Origin: Paenibacillus aceti
GTDB taxonomy: Bacteria; Bacillota; Bacilli; Paenibacillales; Paenibacillaceae
DNA: 64,000 nt
Direction: 5' to 3'
NCBI RefSeq assembly: GCF_003614185.1
Contig: NZ_KZ987724.1
Span: forward strand, 3,934,107 to 3,998,106
Of the stretch, positions 44,706 through 54,095 are shown one piece after another. Within the stretch, counting starts at the first letter, position 1; each line of letters starts with the position of its first letter. Below the pieces are notes generated by a model that did not search any database, was not told the origin of the DNA, and saw only the letters and a program-made list of their open reading frames with translations. The translations under genes were made by a program, and so were the position numbers.

Positions 44706-45095
44706 TCTAACGAAACTTCAGAACGCTATTTACTCCCAAAAGGGGGCCGCGCAAATCTAACGAAACACCATAGCGCTATTCGAGCCAAATTGAGGTGTTA
44801 AGCTACTACTGAGGTCAAATAACGTTACCCTGTTTCGTTACATTTTGTGGAGGCTCTTTTAAGTGCGAATAGCGATACCACGTTTCGTTAGAGTGCGCCG
44901 GGAGGGAATTCCTGCAAATATGCAGGAATTCTGCCTGCCCTCCGCCCTCTAATGGTAAATTCCTGCGATAATACAGGCTTTTACTCCGTATAGGCCTCAT
45001 TTCGGCAAAAACAGCAAAAAAGCCTGCAGATTCGCAAGCTTTTGCTGAGAACAGACCGTTTCGCCTTCAAAAGCCTGCATATTTGCATCTTTCAA
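44706..45095. repeat. Intergenic repeat cluster (two families)
   Basis: Two forward TCTAACGAAAC elements (44706, 44757) and two inverted GTTTCGTTA elements (44832, 44882) are followed by four CCTGCAAATATGCAGG-type elements (44909-45090). The order mirrors 28402-28585. No gene is visible from 44517 to 45241. Confidence 0.75.
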
Positions 45096-45127
45096 GTTCA
45101 TTCGACGACAGGGCAGCGCGCAAATAA

Positions 45128-45181
45128 GCCGTAAGCGGAACATCGCTCCACTTACGGCATTTGCGGCATTTGCGGCATTTG
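45128..45181. repeat. Hairpin plus triplicated 9-mer beyond cydC
   Basis: GCCGTAAG...CTTACGGC can pair (45128-45158) and may end the cyd transcript. It runs into three tandem CGGCATTTG 9-mers (45155-45181). Confidence 0.55.
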
Positions 45182-45241
45182 CAACACTTACAGGCAGGCA
45201 CTTACGGCCACTTAATACTTGAAGCCTCAGAAGGCTCATAT

Positions 45242-47032
45242 TCATACCTCTGGCCGATCCAGCCGGTACAGATTGCGATAGCGCGGCTCGCGCTCCATCA
45301 ATTCAGCATGGGTTCCGCGCATAATGATGCGGCCATGCTCCATGAAGATGATCTCATCCATCTGCTCGGCACCGACCAGATGATGCGTCACCCAGATCAG
45401 CGACTTGCCTGCCGTCGCTTGGAAGATCGTGGACAGCAGTGCCCGCTCGGTCCGCGGATCGAGCCCTACCGTCGGCTCATCGAGGATGAGCACCGGCGTA
45501 TTCTGCAGCAGCACCCGCGCCAGCGCGATACGCTGCCGCTCTCCGCCGGAGAAGCGCTGCCCCGTCTCACGCATCGGCGTGTTCAGCCCCTCTGGAAGCG
45601 AGGCGATCAGCTCGCCCATCCGTGCCTGCTCAGCCGCTCGCAGAATCTCCTCCTCGCTCGCCTCCGGGCGGCCCAACAGAATATTGTTCGCCACCGTCGT
45701 GTCGAACAGATGCGGGCTTTGGTTCAACACCGAGATAAGCTTCGGGATGTCGTCACCATAGTCAGCGGCGGCGCGGCCGTTAATCATGACAGACCCCTCC
45801 GTCGGTGCCAAAGCCCCCTGAATCAGCTTGAGCAGCGTGGATTTCCCCGCCCCGCTGCGACCGATGATGGCGATTCTCGACCCCTGCGGGATATCAAGAG
45901 ATACGCCATCTACCGAATTCGCTCCGGCTCCGGCTCCGTCTTCGCCATAAGCGAACTTAACCTGATCCAGCTGCAAATGAGCATAGTCAGCTATGGCAGA
46001 GGGGACCCCCGCAACTAATGTCCCGGAAGCTCCTCCAGCCGCACTATTACTGTCTCCCGAAGTCTCACCCTGACCCTCCATCCGGGTCAGCCGCTCCAGT
46101 GATTCCCTATACTCCGGAATACGCTCGATCGCATCGGATACCGGCAGGAAGGCATCAGCAAGCGGAAATACTACGAGCACAAAAGCTGCGATCAAGGTCG
46201 GATCGATGTGACCCGCCGACGACTGACCGCTGGACCAATAGATCATCGCCACAGCAGCAAGCCCCACCACGAGCTGGCTGATCAGCCCTCTCCACCTCGA
46301 CCATACATGCAGCTTATACTCCTTGCGGGCGACGGCCGCCTCAGCCTGCTCATATTCATCCAGGAAGTCATGATGGCGACCGCTAATGACCCAATCACTG
46401 ATTCCCATTACTGCATCCGTCAGCTGTTGGTACAGACCGTTGCGGTCACGTTTTACCTCCGCATTGGTCCTTTGGGTCAGCTTCAGTGAAATATAGGGGA
46501 GCACGACGACAAGAATCAGAATATACAACGCAGCTAACAGCGCAAACGTCACATCGAACACGCCCAGCGCCACGACAACAACGGCATACAATACAATTGA
46601 TACCAGGCTCGGGAACACGGTACGGATATAGACGTTCTGAAGCTGCTCGATATCATCGGCAAGCGCTCCAAGAATATCCCCTGTCCGGTAGCGCGAGCGG
46701 ATGAATAGAGCCTGCGGCTCCAGCACCCGATACAGGCGAACCCGCATCCGTGATAATATGCGCAGCACCGCATCATGGCCGACCAATCGCTCCACATAGT
46801 GGATGACAGAACGCCCGATCCCGAACGCCCGCACACCGACAATCGGTACATACACAAGCAGAATGTTGTACGGCATGGTGGATGACTTCGTGATCAGATA
46901 ACCGGAGGTGAACATCAGCATCGAAGCTGTCAGCAGGGTCAATACACCCAGGATCAAATACAGGGCGAATCGGCCGCTGTACAGCCGAAAATACGGTGTA
47001 ATCCAACCTCTATCGGATAGACTCTCCCTCAT
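45242..47032 (-). CDS. cydC: Thiol-reductant ABC exporter subunit CydC
   Basis: A 596-aa half-transporter needed to assemble cytochrome bd by exporting glutathione/cysteine-type thiols. Six TM segments with the CydC phrase MFTSGYLITKSSTMPYNILL and GIGRSVIHYVERLVGHD. NBD: Walker A GRSGAGKST, signature FSGGERQRI and Walker B VLILDEPTVG. A poorly conserved linker of about 60 residues (DSNSAAGGASGTLVAG, then GEDGAGAGANS) interrupts the region before the NBD. Overlaps cydD by 4 bp; last gene of cydABDC. Confidence 0.93.
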   Translation of the reverse strand: MRESLSDRGWITPYFRLYSGRFALYLILGVLTLLTASMLMFTSGYLITKSSTMPYNILLVYVPIVGVRAFGIGRSVIHYVERLVGHDAVLRILSRMRVRLYRVLEPQALFIRSRYRTGDILGALADDIEQLQNVYIRTVFPSLVSIVLYAVVVVALGVFDVTFALLAALYILILVVVLPYISLKLTQRTNAEVKRDRNGLYQQLTDAVMGISDWVISGRHHDFLDEYEQAEAAVARKEYKLHVWSRWRGLISQLVVGLAAVAMIYWSSGQSSAGHIDPTLIAAFVLVVFPLADAFLPVSDAIERIPEYRESLERLTRMEGQGETSGDSNSAAGGASGTLVAGVPSAIADYAHLQLDQVKFAYGEDGAGAGANSVDGVSLDIPQGSRIAIIGRSGAGKSTLLKLIQGALAPTEGSVMINGRAAADYGDDIPKLISVLNQSPHLFDTTVANNILLGRPEASEEEILRAAEQARMGELIASLPEGLNTPMRETGQRFSGGERQRIALARVLLQNTPVLILDEPTVGLDPRTERALLSTIFQATAGKSLIWVTHHLVGAEQMDEIIFMEHGRIIMRGTHAELMEREPRYRNLYRLDRPEV

Positions 47033-48765
47033 GAAATCCCCTCCTGCTGCGAAACCATCAAATGATAATACGCACCCTGATCCTTCAATAATTGCTCCGG
47101 CGTACCATATTCAACAACTCGTCCCTGATCCATCACAATAACCTGATCCATCTCCTGCATCCAGTGCAGACGATGGGTAGCCAATATGACCAATTTATGT
47201 GCAAACAGAGGGAGCATTGTCTCCTTTAGTTCGTATTCCGTCTCAATATCCAGATGAGCCGTCGGTTCATCCAGCAGAATGACCGGCCGCTCGCTCAGTA
47301 ATGCCCGGGCCAAGGCCACGCGCTGCTCCTGACCACCGCTCAGGGGGCGACCGCCACCGCCGATCGGCTCTTCCAGCCCCAGCGGTAATTCAGCAATCAG
47401 CCCGCCTAGCCCCGCAGCATCAGCCGCCTTCGCCACATCCTCCATAGATGCCTCCGGCCGATTGAAGCGGATATTGTCCGCCAAGCTGCTGCTGAAGATA
47501 TACGGCTTCTGTGGAATATACGTGATCAAATCCCTCCACCCGGAGGCGCTTAGATCACCTAATGTACAGCCATTAAGCTCGAATGTCCCGGAGGTCGGAC
47601 GCAAGAAACCGCCCAATACATCGATCAGCGTCGATTTGCCCGCGCCGCTCTCACCGATAATTCCAATTTTACGGACACCGCTAAAGGTCAGGCTCACATC
47701 CTCCAGGGAGGCGCGGCCCGCTTCTTCATACTTCATGCCTACCGAATGGAGAGCCAGCTTGCTCTCCCGATTCCAACTAAAATCAGCATCGGCAGGGACT
47801 TCCGCCGCTTTAGCGAATTCCTGCTCGGCTTCACGAATAATACTCTCCATCGCTTCTCCAGCTTCCTTGCCATCCAGCGTCGCATGATAGTCTGCGCCAA
47901 CCATACGCACCGGCAGGAAATATTCCGGTGCCAGAATCAGCACCGTTAGGCCGGTCAGCAAGGTCATTCTCCCATCGATCAAGCGCAGACCGAGACTGAC
48001 AGCGACCGAAGCAACCGACAGCATCGTGAAGAAATCGAGCGCGAACGAGGACAGAAAGGCAACACGAAGCGTACGCATCGTCGCCGAACGATAGGAGTTG
48101 CTGACTCCGTCGATCGACTCGATATGCGTCTTGCTGCGCCCTAGGAATTTGAGCGTCTCAAGACCTCGCAATGAATCCACAAAGTGATTCGACAGCATTC
48201 TGTACGACTCCCATTGCCGATCCATCTGCTTGCGTGCAGCTAGACCGATCAGAATCATGAAGATGATCAGAATCGGCATCGTTACGATCAGAATGATCCC
48301 GGAGGTCACATCCAATGTGAATACATAGGCCAAAATCAAAACTGGCGTAAGCCCGGTACCCAGCATCCGCGGCAGGAACAGCTCCAAATATTTACGGAAC
48401 TTGGCCACGCCCTCCAGAATCAGGGTGACCAGATTGCCCGTGCCTTCCCGGCCGGCAAACCTCGGCCCAAGCTCGAACAGCTTGGACAGCACCTGCTCCC
48501 GAAGCGCACTTCCAGTACGCTCAGCAAAGCGGAAGGCGAGCTTCTGCTCGACCAATGCACATAGTTGGCGTACGGTAAAAGCAAACAGGAACAAGCCGAC
48601 TGTTCCGGCCTGTTCCTGTAGCTTGGCGCCGGCGAACAGAGCGGATACCGCCTCTGCAAGCCATTTTGCCTGCAATATAATCGCTATCGTCTGAATAAAG
48701 GTCAAGCCGGCCATTAAGCATAAGACCGGCTTGATTCCTTTGAACTTCATTAATCCTTTACCCAT
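47029..48765 (-). CDS. cydD: Thiol-reductant ABC exporter subunit CydD
   Basis: A 578-aa partner half-transporter: six TM segments, then NBD with Walker A GESGAGKST, signature LSGGQEQRV and Walker B VILLDEPTAH. It follows cydB by 2 bp and overlaps cydC by 4 bp. Naming of C and D follows sequence type, not gene order. Confidence 0.92.
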   Translation of the reverse strand: MGKGLMKFKGIKPVLCLMAGLTFIQTIAIILQAKWLAEAVSALFAGAKLQEQAGTVGLFLFAFTVRQLCALVEQKLAFRFAERTGSALREQVLSKLFELGPRFAGREGTGNLVTLILEGVAKFRKYLELFLPRMLGTGLTPVLILAYVFTLDVTSGIILIVTMPILIIFMILIGLAARKQMDRQWESYRMLSNHFVDSLRGLETLKFLGRSKTHIESIDGVSNSYRSATMRTLRVAFLSSFALDFFTMLSVASVAVSLGLRLIDGRMTLLTGLTVLILAPEYFLPVRMVGADYHATLDGKEAGEAMESIIREAEQEFAKAAEVPADADFSWNRESKLALHSVGMKYEEAGRASLEDVSLTFSGVRKIGIIGESGAGKSTLIDVLGGFLRPTSGTFELNGCTLGDLSASGWRDLITYIPQKPYIFSSSLADNIRFNRPEASMEDVAKAADAAGLGGLIAELPLGLEEPIGGGGRPLSGGQEQRVALARALLSERPVILLDEPTAHLDIETEYELKETMLPLFAHKLVILATHRLHWMQEMDQVIVMDQGRVVEYGTPEQLLKDQGAYYHLMVSQQEGIS

Positions 48766-48767
48766 AA

Positions 48768-49781
48768 TTAATACTCCAAATGCTCCTTCTCGTGAACGCG
48801 CTTATGGAACACGAAGTAGCTCCAAATTTGATAAGCTAATACGAATGGAAGCAGCGTAAGTGCCACGATCGTCATCACCTTCAACGAATAGTTCCCGGAG
48901 GAAGCCGTATAAACGGTCAACGAGAAGGCTTCGTTAATCGAGCTGACCATAACGCGTGGGAATAGTCCCACGAACACGCCAGCGATCGAGAGAGCGATCA
49001 AGGTTCCTGTCATGCCGAATGCCCAGCCATCTCTCTGCTTGGACATGAACCATCCAGCCAAGAGGAAGGCAACGAGACCAACGACAGCTAGCAGAACCAG
49101 CGGCAAGCCGCGTACTTCAAACACATCTGTCTGGAAGTAAGTCATTACTGCAAAGATGACGAACAAGGCAGCCAGCGGAATTAACATCGTATGAGCCAGC
49201 TTACGGGCTCGCTTCTGTAGATCCCCTGTTGTCCGCAGCGAAGCGAACAGCAACCCATGCACCAAACATAACACAACTACTGTAATTCCGCCAACCAGTG
49301 TATAGAGGTTGACCATATCGAACAGACCTGCCTTCATCTCCATCTCGCTATCGATCGGCAAGCCCTTGAGCAAGCCGGAGAATACGACACCGAGCAGGAA
49401 TGGTGGCAACAGGCTACCTAAGAAGATCGCCATATCCCAAGTGTTCTTCCACTTGGTGTTATCCACCTTACCGCGGAACTCAAACGCGACGCCACGGCCG
49501 ATCAGTGCCAGCAGCAATACGACGAGCGGTGTATAATAGCCGCTGAACATCGTCGCATACCAGTTCGGAAAAGCTGCGAACATCGCGCCACCGGCGGTTA
49601 GCAACCAAACTTCATTAGCGTCCCAGAATGGGCCGATCGAATTAATCAACACCCGGCGCTCCATATCATTCTTGGCCAGAAAGCGAGTGCTCATACCAAT
49701 ACCGAAGTCAAAGCCCTCCAGGAAGAAAAAACCGATGAACAATACGGCGACCAACACAAACCAAAGCTCATTAAGAGACAT
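48768..49781 (-). CDS. cydB: Cytochrome bd ubiquinol/menaquinol oxidase subunit II
   Basis: A 337-aa membrane subunit with about nine hydrophobic segments and the family start MSLNELWFVLVAVLFIGFFFLEGFDFG. AAGGAGGG precedes that ATG; the in-frame extension to 49889 lies inside cydA. Its start overlaps the cydA end by about 11 bp, so expression is coupled. Confidence 0.93.
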   Translation of the reverse strand: MSLNELWFVLVAVLFIGFFFLEGFDFGIGMSTRFLAKNDMERRVLINSIGPFWDANEVWLLTAGGAMFAAFPNWYATMFSGYYTPLVVLLLALIGRGVAFEFRGKVDNTKWKNTWDMAIFLGSLLPPFLLGVVFSGLLKGLPIDSEMEMKAGLFDMVNLYTLVGGITVVVLCLVHGLLFASLRTTGDLQKRARKLAHTMLIPLAALFVIFAVMTYFQTDVFEVRGLPLVLLAVVGLVAFLLAGWFMSKQRDGWAFGMTGTLIALSIAGVFVGLFPRVMVSSINEAFSLTVYTASSGNYSLKVMTIVALTLLPFVLAYQIWSYFVFHKRVHEKEHLEY

Positions 49782-51171
49782 GGTATCCCTCCTTAGAGAA
49801 TGGATCGATCGAATGGCTATCATCGGTACCCTCCGCATAAGGGCCTTTTTTAATCGTTTTGACGAATAGATAGACCATCGAAGCTGCAAGCACAGTGAAA
49901 ATAGCGGTAAATGCGATGAGCGAGAACAGGAGCTGCCCTGATGTTACACTTGGCGATACGCTGTCCTTCGTCTGCATCAATCCGAAGACCGTCCACGGCT
50001 GACGACCGAATTCTGTCATAACCCATCCTGCCGTGTTCGCAATGAATGGAAGGGAAATTGACCATAACATGAGTCTGTAGAACCAAGTATTTTTATTATC
50101 CAGTTTCTTGCGCCATGCCAGATATGCCCCGTACAGTGACAGCACGATCATCAGCGACCCTGCCGCTACCATGATGCGGAAGCTCCAGAATGTAGTGCGC
50201 ACTGGTGGAATGTAATCCCCAGGACCATAAGTTTGTTCATACTCTGCCTGCAGCTCGTTCATCCCCTTAACTTCACCGGAGAAGCTGCTGTAAGACAGGA
50301 AGCTGAGCATATACGGAATTTTGATCTCAAAAGAATTCTCGCCCGTCTTCGGGTCGATATGTGCATAAACCGTCCATGGAGCAGGATCACCGCTCTTGCC
50401 CCACAATCCTTCGGAAGCGGCCATCTTCATCGGCTGGGTCTTCACCAGGTACTGAGCCTGTTGGTGACCATACAGCGCCGTCCCGAGGGAAGCGATCAAA
50501 CCGACGATCACGCCGAGTTTGAATGATTTCTTGAAGAATTCCATATCTTTGCGGCGCAGCATCTTATAAGCGCTGATCCCGGCGATCATGAAAGCGCCTG
50601 TAGCAAATGCGCCCAGTACCGTATGCGGGAATTCTACTAACAACTGTCCATTCGTAATCAGAGCGAAGAAGTCATTCATTTCTGCACGCCCATTGACCAT
50701 TTCAAAACCAACCGGACGTTGCATAAAGGAGTTAGCAGTCAGAATCCAGAAGGCTGATACAGTCGTTCCAATAGCGACGAGCCAAATACATAGCAAGTGA
50801 ACTCGCTTCGACAATCTCTCCCACCCGAAGATCCACAATCCGATGAACGTGGACTCCATGAAGAAGGCGAATAAAGCTTCCACCGCGAGCGGGGCACCAA
50901 ATACGTCACCAACAAAACGCGAATAATCGGACCAGTTCATCCCGAACTGGAACTCCTGAATAATCCCGGTAACAACACCGACGGCAAAGTTAATGAGGAA
51001 CAGCTTCCCCCAGAATTTTGCCATGCGCTTGTATTCTTCTTTTCCCTTGACTACGTACATCGTCTCCATGATTGCAATCAGAAGAGCCAGGCCGATAGAC
51101 AGCGGAACGAAGAAGAAGTGAAAAATTGTCGTCACCGCAAACTGAAGTCGTGCAAGCACTAACGGATCCAT
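49771..51171 (-). CDS. cydA: Cytochrome bd oxidase subunit I
   Basis: A 466-aa heme-bearing subunit that oxidises quinol and reduces O2. N-terminal LARLQFAVTTIFHFFFVPLSIG carries the conserved heme histidine. GWVMTEFGRQPWTVFGLM marks the late conserved block. The Q loop is short, as in Bacillus and Geobacillus enzymes. First gene of cydABDC. A TTGTGA-N6-TCACAT site lies about 90 bp upstream, suggesting Rex or Fnr control by NADH/oxygen. Confidence 0.95.
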   Translation of the reverse strand: MDPLVLARLQFAVTTIFHFFFVPLSIGLALLIAIMETMYVVKGKEEYKRMAKFWGKLFLINFAVGVVTGIIQEFQFGMNWSDYSRFVGDVFGAPLAVEALFAFFMESTFIGLWIFGWERLSKRVHLLCIWLVAIGTTVSAFWILTANSFMQRPVGFEMVNGRAEMNDFFALITNGQLLVEFPHTVLGAFATGAFMIAGISAYKMLRRKDMEFFKKSFKLGVIVGLIASLGTALYGHQQAQYLVKTQPMKMAASEGLWGKSGDPAPWTVYAHIDPKTGENSFEIKIPYMLSFLSYSSFSGEVKGMNELQAEYEQTYGPGDYIPPVRTTFWSFRIMVAAGSLMIVLSLYGAYLAWRKKLDNKNTWFYRLMLWSISLPFIANTAGWVMTEFGRQPWTVFGLMQTKDSVSPSVTSGQLLFSLIAFTAIFTVLAASMVYLFVKTIKKGPYAEGTDDSHSIDPFSKEGYHVS

Positions 51172-51258
51172 AATTTTTCTTCCCTACTTTCATTCAATTT
51201 AACTTAATGTGAATTCTAGCACGGAATTTAGAAAGTGAACGTTCAAAATTTAATAATT

Positions 51259-51276
51259 TTGTGACGAGAATCACAT
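51259..51276. promoter_or_regulatory. Rex/Fnr-like operator upstream of cydA
   Basis: TTGTGACGAGAATCACAT matches TTGTGA-N6-TCACAA at 11 of 12 fixed positions. Half sites (ATCACAAAA at 51283, AATTGTGAAA at 51345) flank it. A second TGTGA-N6-TCACA lies at 61044-61059. Confidence 0.6.
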
Positions 51277-51377
51277 GATAAAAATCACAAAAATAATTTT
51301 AGTGCATAAACGCTGTAGTGGCGCGGGTTTTGGGACTCTCTTCCAAATTGTGAAACTTTTTTGACGGGGCTTGATTT

Positions 51378-51396
51378 AGGGCAGATTACCTGCCCT
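51378..51396. terminator. Short hairpin beyond the ABC-2 permease
   Basis: AGGGCAG / CTGCCCT with a 5-nt loop, 10 bp past the permease stop; no T tract on the minus strand, so a weak terminator candidate. Confidence 0.4.
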
Positions 51397-51405
51397 TCCC
51401 CAAGT

Positions 51406-53073
51406 TTAATTCTCCACCCGACGAGTCAGTCGCTTGAAGATCTTACGATTCGGATGCCATACCAGGAAATTGAGCAGGATCAGCACCATCGTATACGCAT
51501 ATACCCCATAATTAATAAACGTCATAACAAAATGCAGGACTCCGAAACCACCAAGCAGCAGTATTAACGGAAGAACCCTCAGCCCTTCATTCTGGATCGC
51601 ATCAAATGGTTGAGAGAAAGGCAAATTTCTATGCAGGAACGCATAGCAGATTACCGTATATAGCAGCAGACTCAGCCCGGCAGTCACCAAATCCAGAATG
51701 ATACCCGAACCAAAAATGAAACTGAATATTACACTCTGCACAAGGAACAGCGGCAGAATCAGCCGAACAATCGCAGCGATTAGGGCCCCTCTATGAACCT
51801 CTTCATAATCGCTGATGGGCAGAGTTTTATAGATCCAGGAGGCTTTATACTTATTGGAATACTGCAGCATCATAATGATTGTGGAGATCATCGCTCCACT
51901 GAAATAGATAAACAAATACTTCGGCGATCCCTGTAGCCCCTTCAGTCCATCGTCAAATCCGGAGGTGAACAGAAATAAAAACGGAAATATGATCGAAAAA
52001 CCGAGGATCGGATACACCTTAAGCTTGAAATCTCGCTCATTTCCCATCAACGACCAGGCTAACCGGAAGAATCCTCTCTCTTGCGAGCCGGAACAGAATA
52101 TACGGGATAGACCCTGCAGCAGTCTTCCTTTGCCCCTTACAGGTCTGCCACCCGGATCAGCCAGCTTCTGCAAGTGTCGTTCCATCGATGGCATCAGCCG
52201 GATATAAATTATAAAGGCCAGCAGCGGAACCGCGATCCCAAACAATGAGAATACGGTGAGGATCGGCTCCCCATTGCGATGCAACAGGCTCTCAAATGGA
52301 GCCGCAAACCAGGCCGGAATGATGTAAAGCTGATACCATTTGGGCTGGAATGTGACATGAAAATCGATAAGATTAAACATCCGGATTAATAATTGATACC
52401 CTATCGTCATGACGATAGTAAGACCGATCTGAACGTAATTGATAATATCCTTCAGCTTCTCACCATCGAAAAATTTAAGCACGGTAAGATAGACTAGAGC
52501 GGTGAGCGCCACGACCAGCAAGTCCATAAAGATCAGTTCAACAGCAAAAATAAGAAAGAAGAGGATTCCATGACGGATCAGTCCGGTAATTAGCGGCACA
52601 ACAGCGATGGCCCCCGTCAGCATGATCAAGTAAATACATACATGCATCGTCTTGGCCATGGTCAAGGTACGATGATTCACCGGCTTGGTCGCAAGTATAT
52701 TACGGTCCCGAATATCCAGCAGTACAGATGAGAAATCGGAAATCAATGAGGTCATCACAATGAACATCAGGACCCCGAAGGTCAAGCTCATTTTAAAAAA
52801 GTAATTGTCCCCGAGCCACATAAACGCAGAGCAGAATACACCAAAAAGTGCATAGATCCACAGTGATTTTGCAAATTGATTGTGATCCTCTGCATTCTGA
52901 TCATCGCTTCTCTGTTTGCTTTTCCCCACGATAGTAGGTACTCTCCGCGCATCCATCGTCAGCTTCACCTGCAGTATGCGCCGCATCACGGGATAATCGA
53001 CACCGAACCTGGAGAATAACCCCCGGAACCGATCCAGCACGCGCAAAGCAATCGGCTCAGTCATGCGCTTCAC
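51406..53073 (-). CDS. ABC-2-type exporter permease
   Basis: A 555-aa membrane protein with about twelve hydrophobic segments and a soluble N-terminal 60 residues. Conserved-looking phrase DFSSVLLDIRDRNILATKPV resembles large ABC-2 permeases of Bacillota. It overlaps the ATPase gene by 17 bp, so the two make one exporter. The substrate is unknown. Confidence 0.82.
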   Translation of the reverse strand: MKRMTEPIALRVLDRFRGLFSRFGVDYPVMRRILQVKLTMDARRVPTIVGKSKQRSDDQNAEDHNQFAKSLWIYALFGVFCSAFMWLGDNYFFKMSLTFGVLMFIVMTSLISDFSSVLLDIRDRNILATKPVNHRTLTMAKTMHVCIYLIMLTGAIAVVPLITGLIRHGILFFLIFAVELIFMDLLVVALTALVYLTVLKFFDGEKLKDIINYVQIGLTIVMTIGYQLLIRMFNLIDFHVTFQPKWYQLYIIPAWFAAPFESLLHRNGEPILTVFSLFGIAVPLLAFIIYIRLMPSMERHLQKLADPGGRPVRGKGRLLQGLSRIFCSGSQERGFFRLAWSLMGNERDFKLKVYPILGFSIIFPFLFLFTSGFDDGLKGLQGSPKYLFIYFSGAMISTIIMMLQYSNKYKASWIYKTLPISDYEEVHRGALIAAIVRLILPLFLVQSVIFSFIFGSGIILDLVTAGLSLLLYTVICYAFLHRNLPFSQPFDAIQNEGLRVLPLILLLGGFGVLHFVMTFINYGVYAYTMVLILLNFLVWHPNRKIFKRLTRRVEN

Positions 53074-53851
53074 CTCTTACAATAGCTACAAACTGTTCAG
53101 CGATCTGCTTATGTTCATTAAACCCGGTCAATTGATTGAATATTTGCTCCAGCGAGCCTTCCTGGCTCTTCTCCTGTAGCTCTGCGAAGCTACCATCGGC
53201 AACGACCCTCCCGTCATCGAGCAGAATGATGCGATTGCTAATCTTCTCGACCACGTCCATCATATGGGAGGAATAGAATATCGTCTTGCCTGAGGCCGCC
53301 AGCAATGCGAGAACTTCCTTCACAACCATCACACTGTTCGCATCCAGACCACTCAGCGGCTCATCCAGGAAGAGAATATCCGGATTATGTAACAGGCTGG
53401 ATATGATCAGGACTTTCTGCCTCATGCCCTTGGAGAAAGAAGCGATCCGATGGTCGAACACTCGTCCCATACCGAAACGATTCATTAACCCCTGCGCCTT
53501 ACTCTCCGCATCATCCGTAGATAGACCGTATAATTCGCCTATGAAGGTCAGGTACTCCCTGGCCGTAAGCGTATCGTATATCTCGGCGATCTCTGGCACA
53601 TATCCGATTTTGCGCTTATATTCCACGTCCTCTCCATCTGGGCTCTGGCCCATAATACGGACTTCCCCCGTAAAATCACCGACCAGTCCCAGCATGATTT
53701 TGACCGTCGTACTCTTGCCTGCGCCATTGGGTCCAATATACCCGATAATTTGCCCTGGATAGACATCGAGATCAATCCCGTTCAGGACAAATCGATCTCC
53801 GTATCGTTTGCGTAAATCCCGAATTGTTATGATCGGCATTACATTGTTCAT
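53057..53851 (-). CDS. ABC exporter ATP-binding protein
   Basis: A 264-aa ATPase with Walker A GPNGAGKST, signature FSKGMRQKV and Walker B ILFLDEPLSG. Start chosen at MNNVMPIITIRDLRKRYG, where GGAGATG lies 5-8 nt upstream; the longer reading to 53902 is unsupported. FSKGMRQK is typical of ABC-2 export ATPases. Pairs with the overlapping permease gene. Confidence 0.9.
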   Translation of the reverse strand: MNNVMPIITIRDLRKRYGDRFVLNGIDLDVYPGQIIGYIGPNGAGKSTTVKIMLGLVGDFTGEVRIMGQSPDGEDVEYKRKIGYVPEIAEIYDTLTAREYLTFIGELYGLSTDDAESKAQGLMNRFGMGRVFDHRIASFSKGMRQKVLIISSLLHNPDILFLDEPLSGLDANSVMVVKEVLALLAASGKTIFYSSHMMDVVEKISNRIILLDDGRVVADGSFAELQEKSQEGSLEQIFNQLTGFNEHKQIAEQFVAIVRGEAHD

Positions 53852-54023
53852 CGCTTCATCTCCTTCAAAATCGTATTGGAGGGATCGCTCCACTTGGATC
53901 ATTATGCTAGATTAACGTTCTTGATCCATTCTTGCTTCACTATATCATGACTTCAGATCGTTTCGTAGGAGAGAAATTGCATCATAAAGTTGGTTGTATA
54001 GGTATCGTGACCGGGATACAAGC

Positions 54024-54050
54024 AAAAAAACCACCGACAGTTGTCAGCGG
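54024..54050 (-). terminator. Rho-independent terminator
   Basis: On the minus strand CCGCTGACA pairs with TGTCGGTGG (two G-U pairs) and is followed by seven Ts; 46 bp past the siderophore ATPase stop. Confidence 0.7.
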
Positions 54051-54095
54051 CTCTTCCCGATCTAGTTATCCATTTATTCAAATAGCATTGTATTT

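Noticed and set aside
45161-46018. 285-aa plus-strand ORF opposite cydC
   Set aside because: Shadow of the ABC protein; rich in His/Arg/Gln as expected from the reverse frame.
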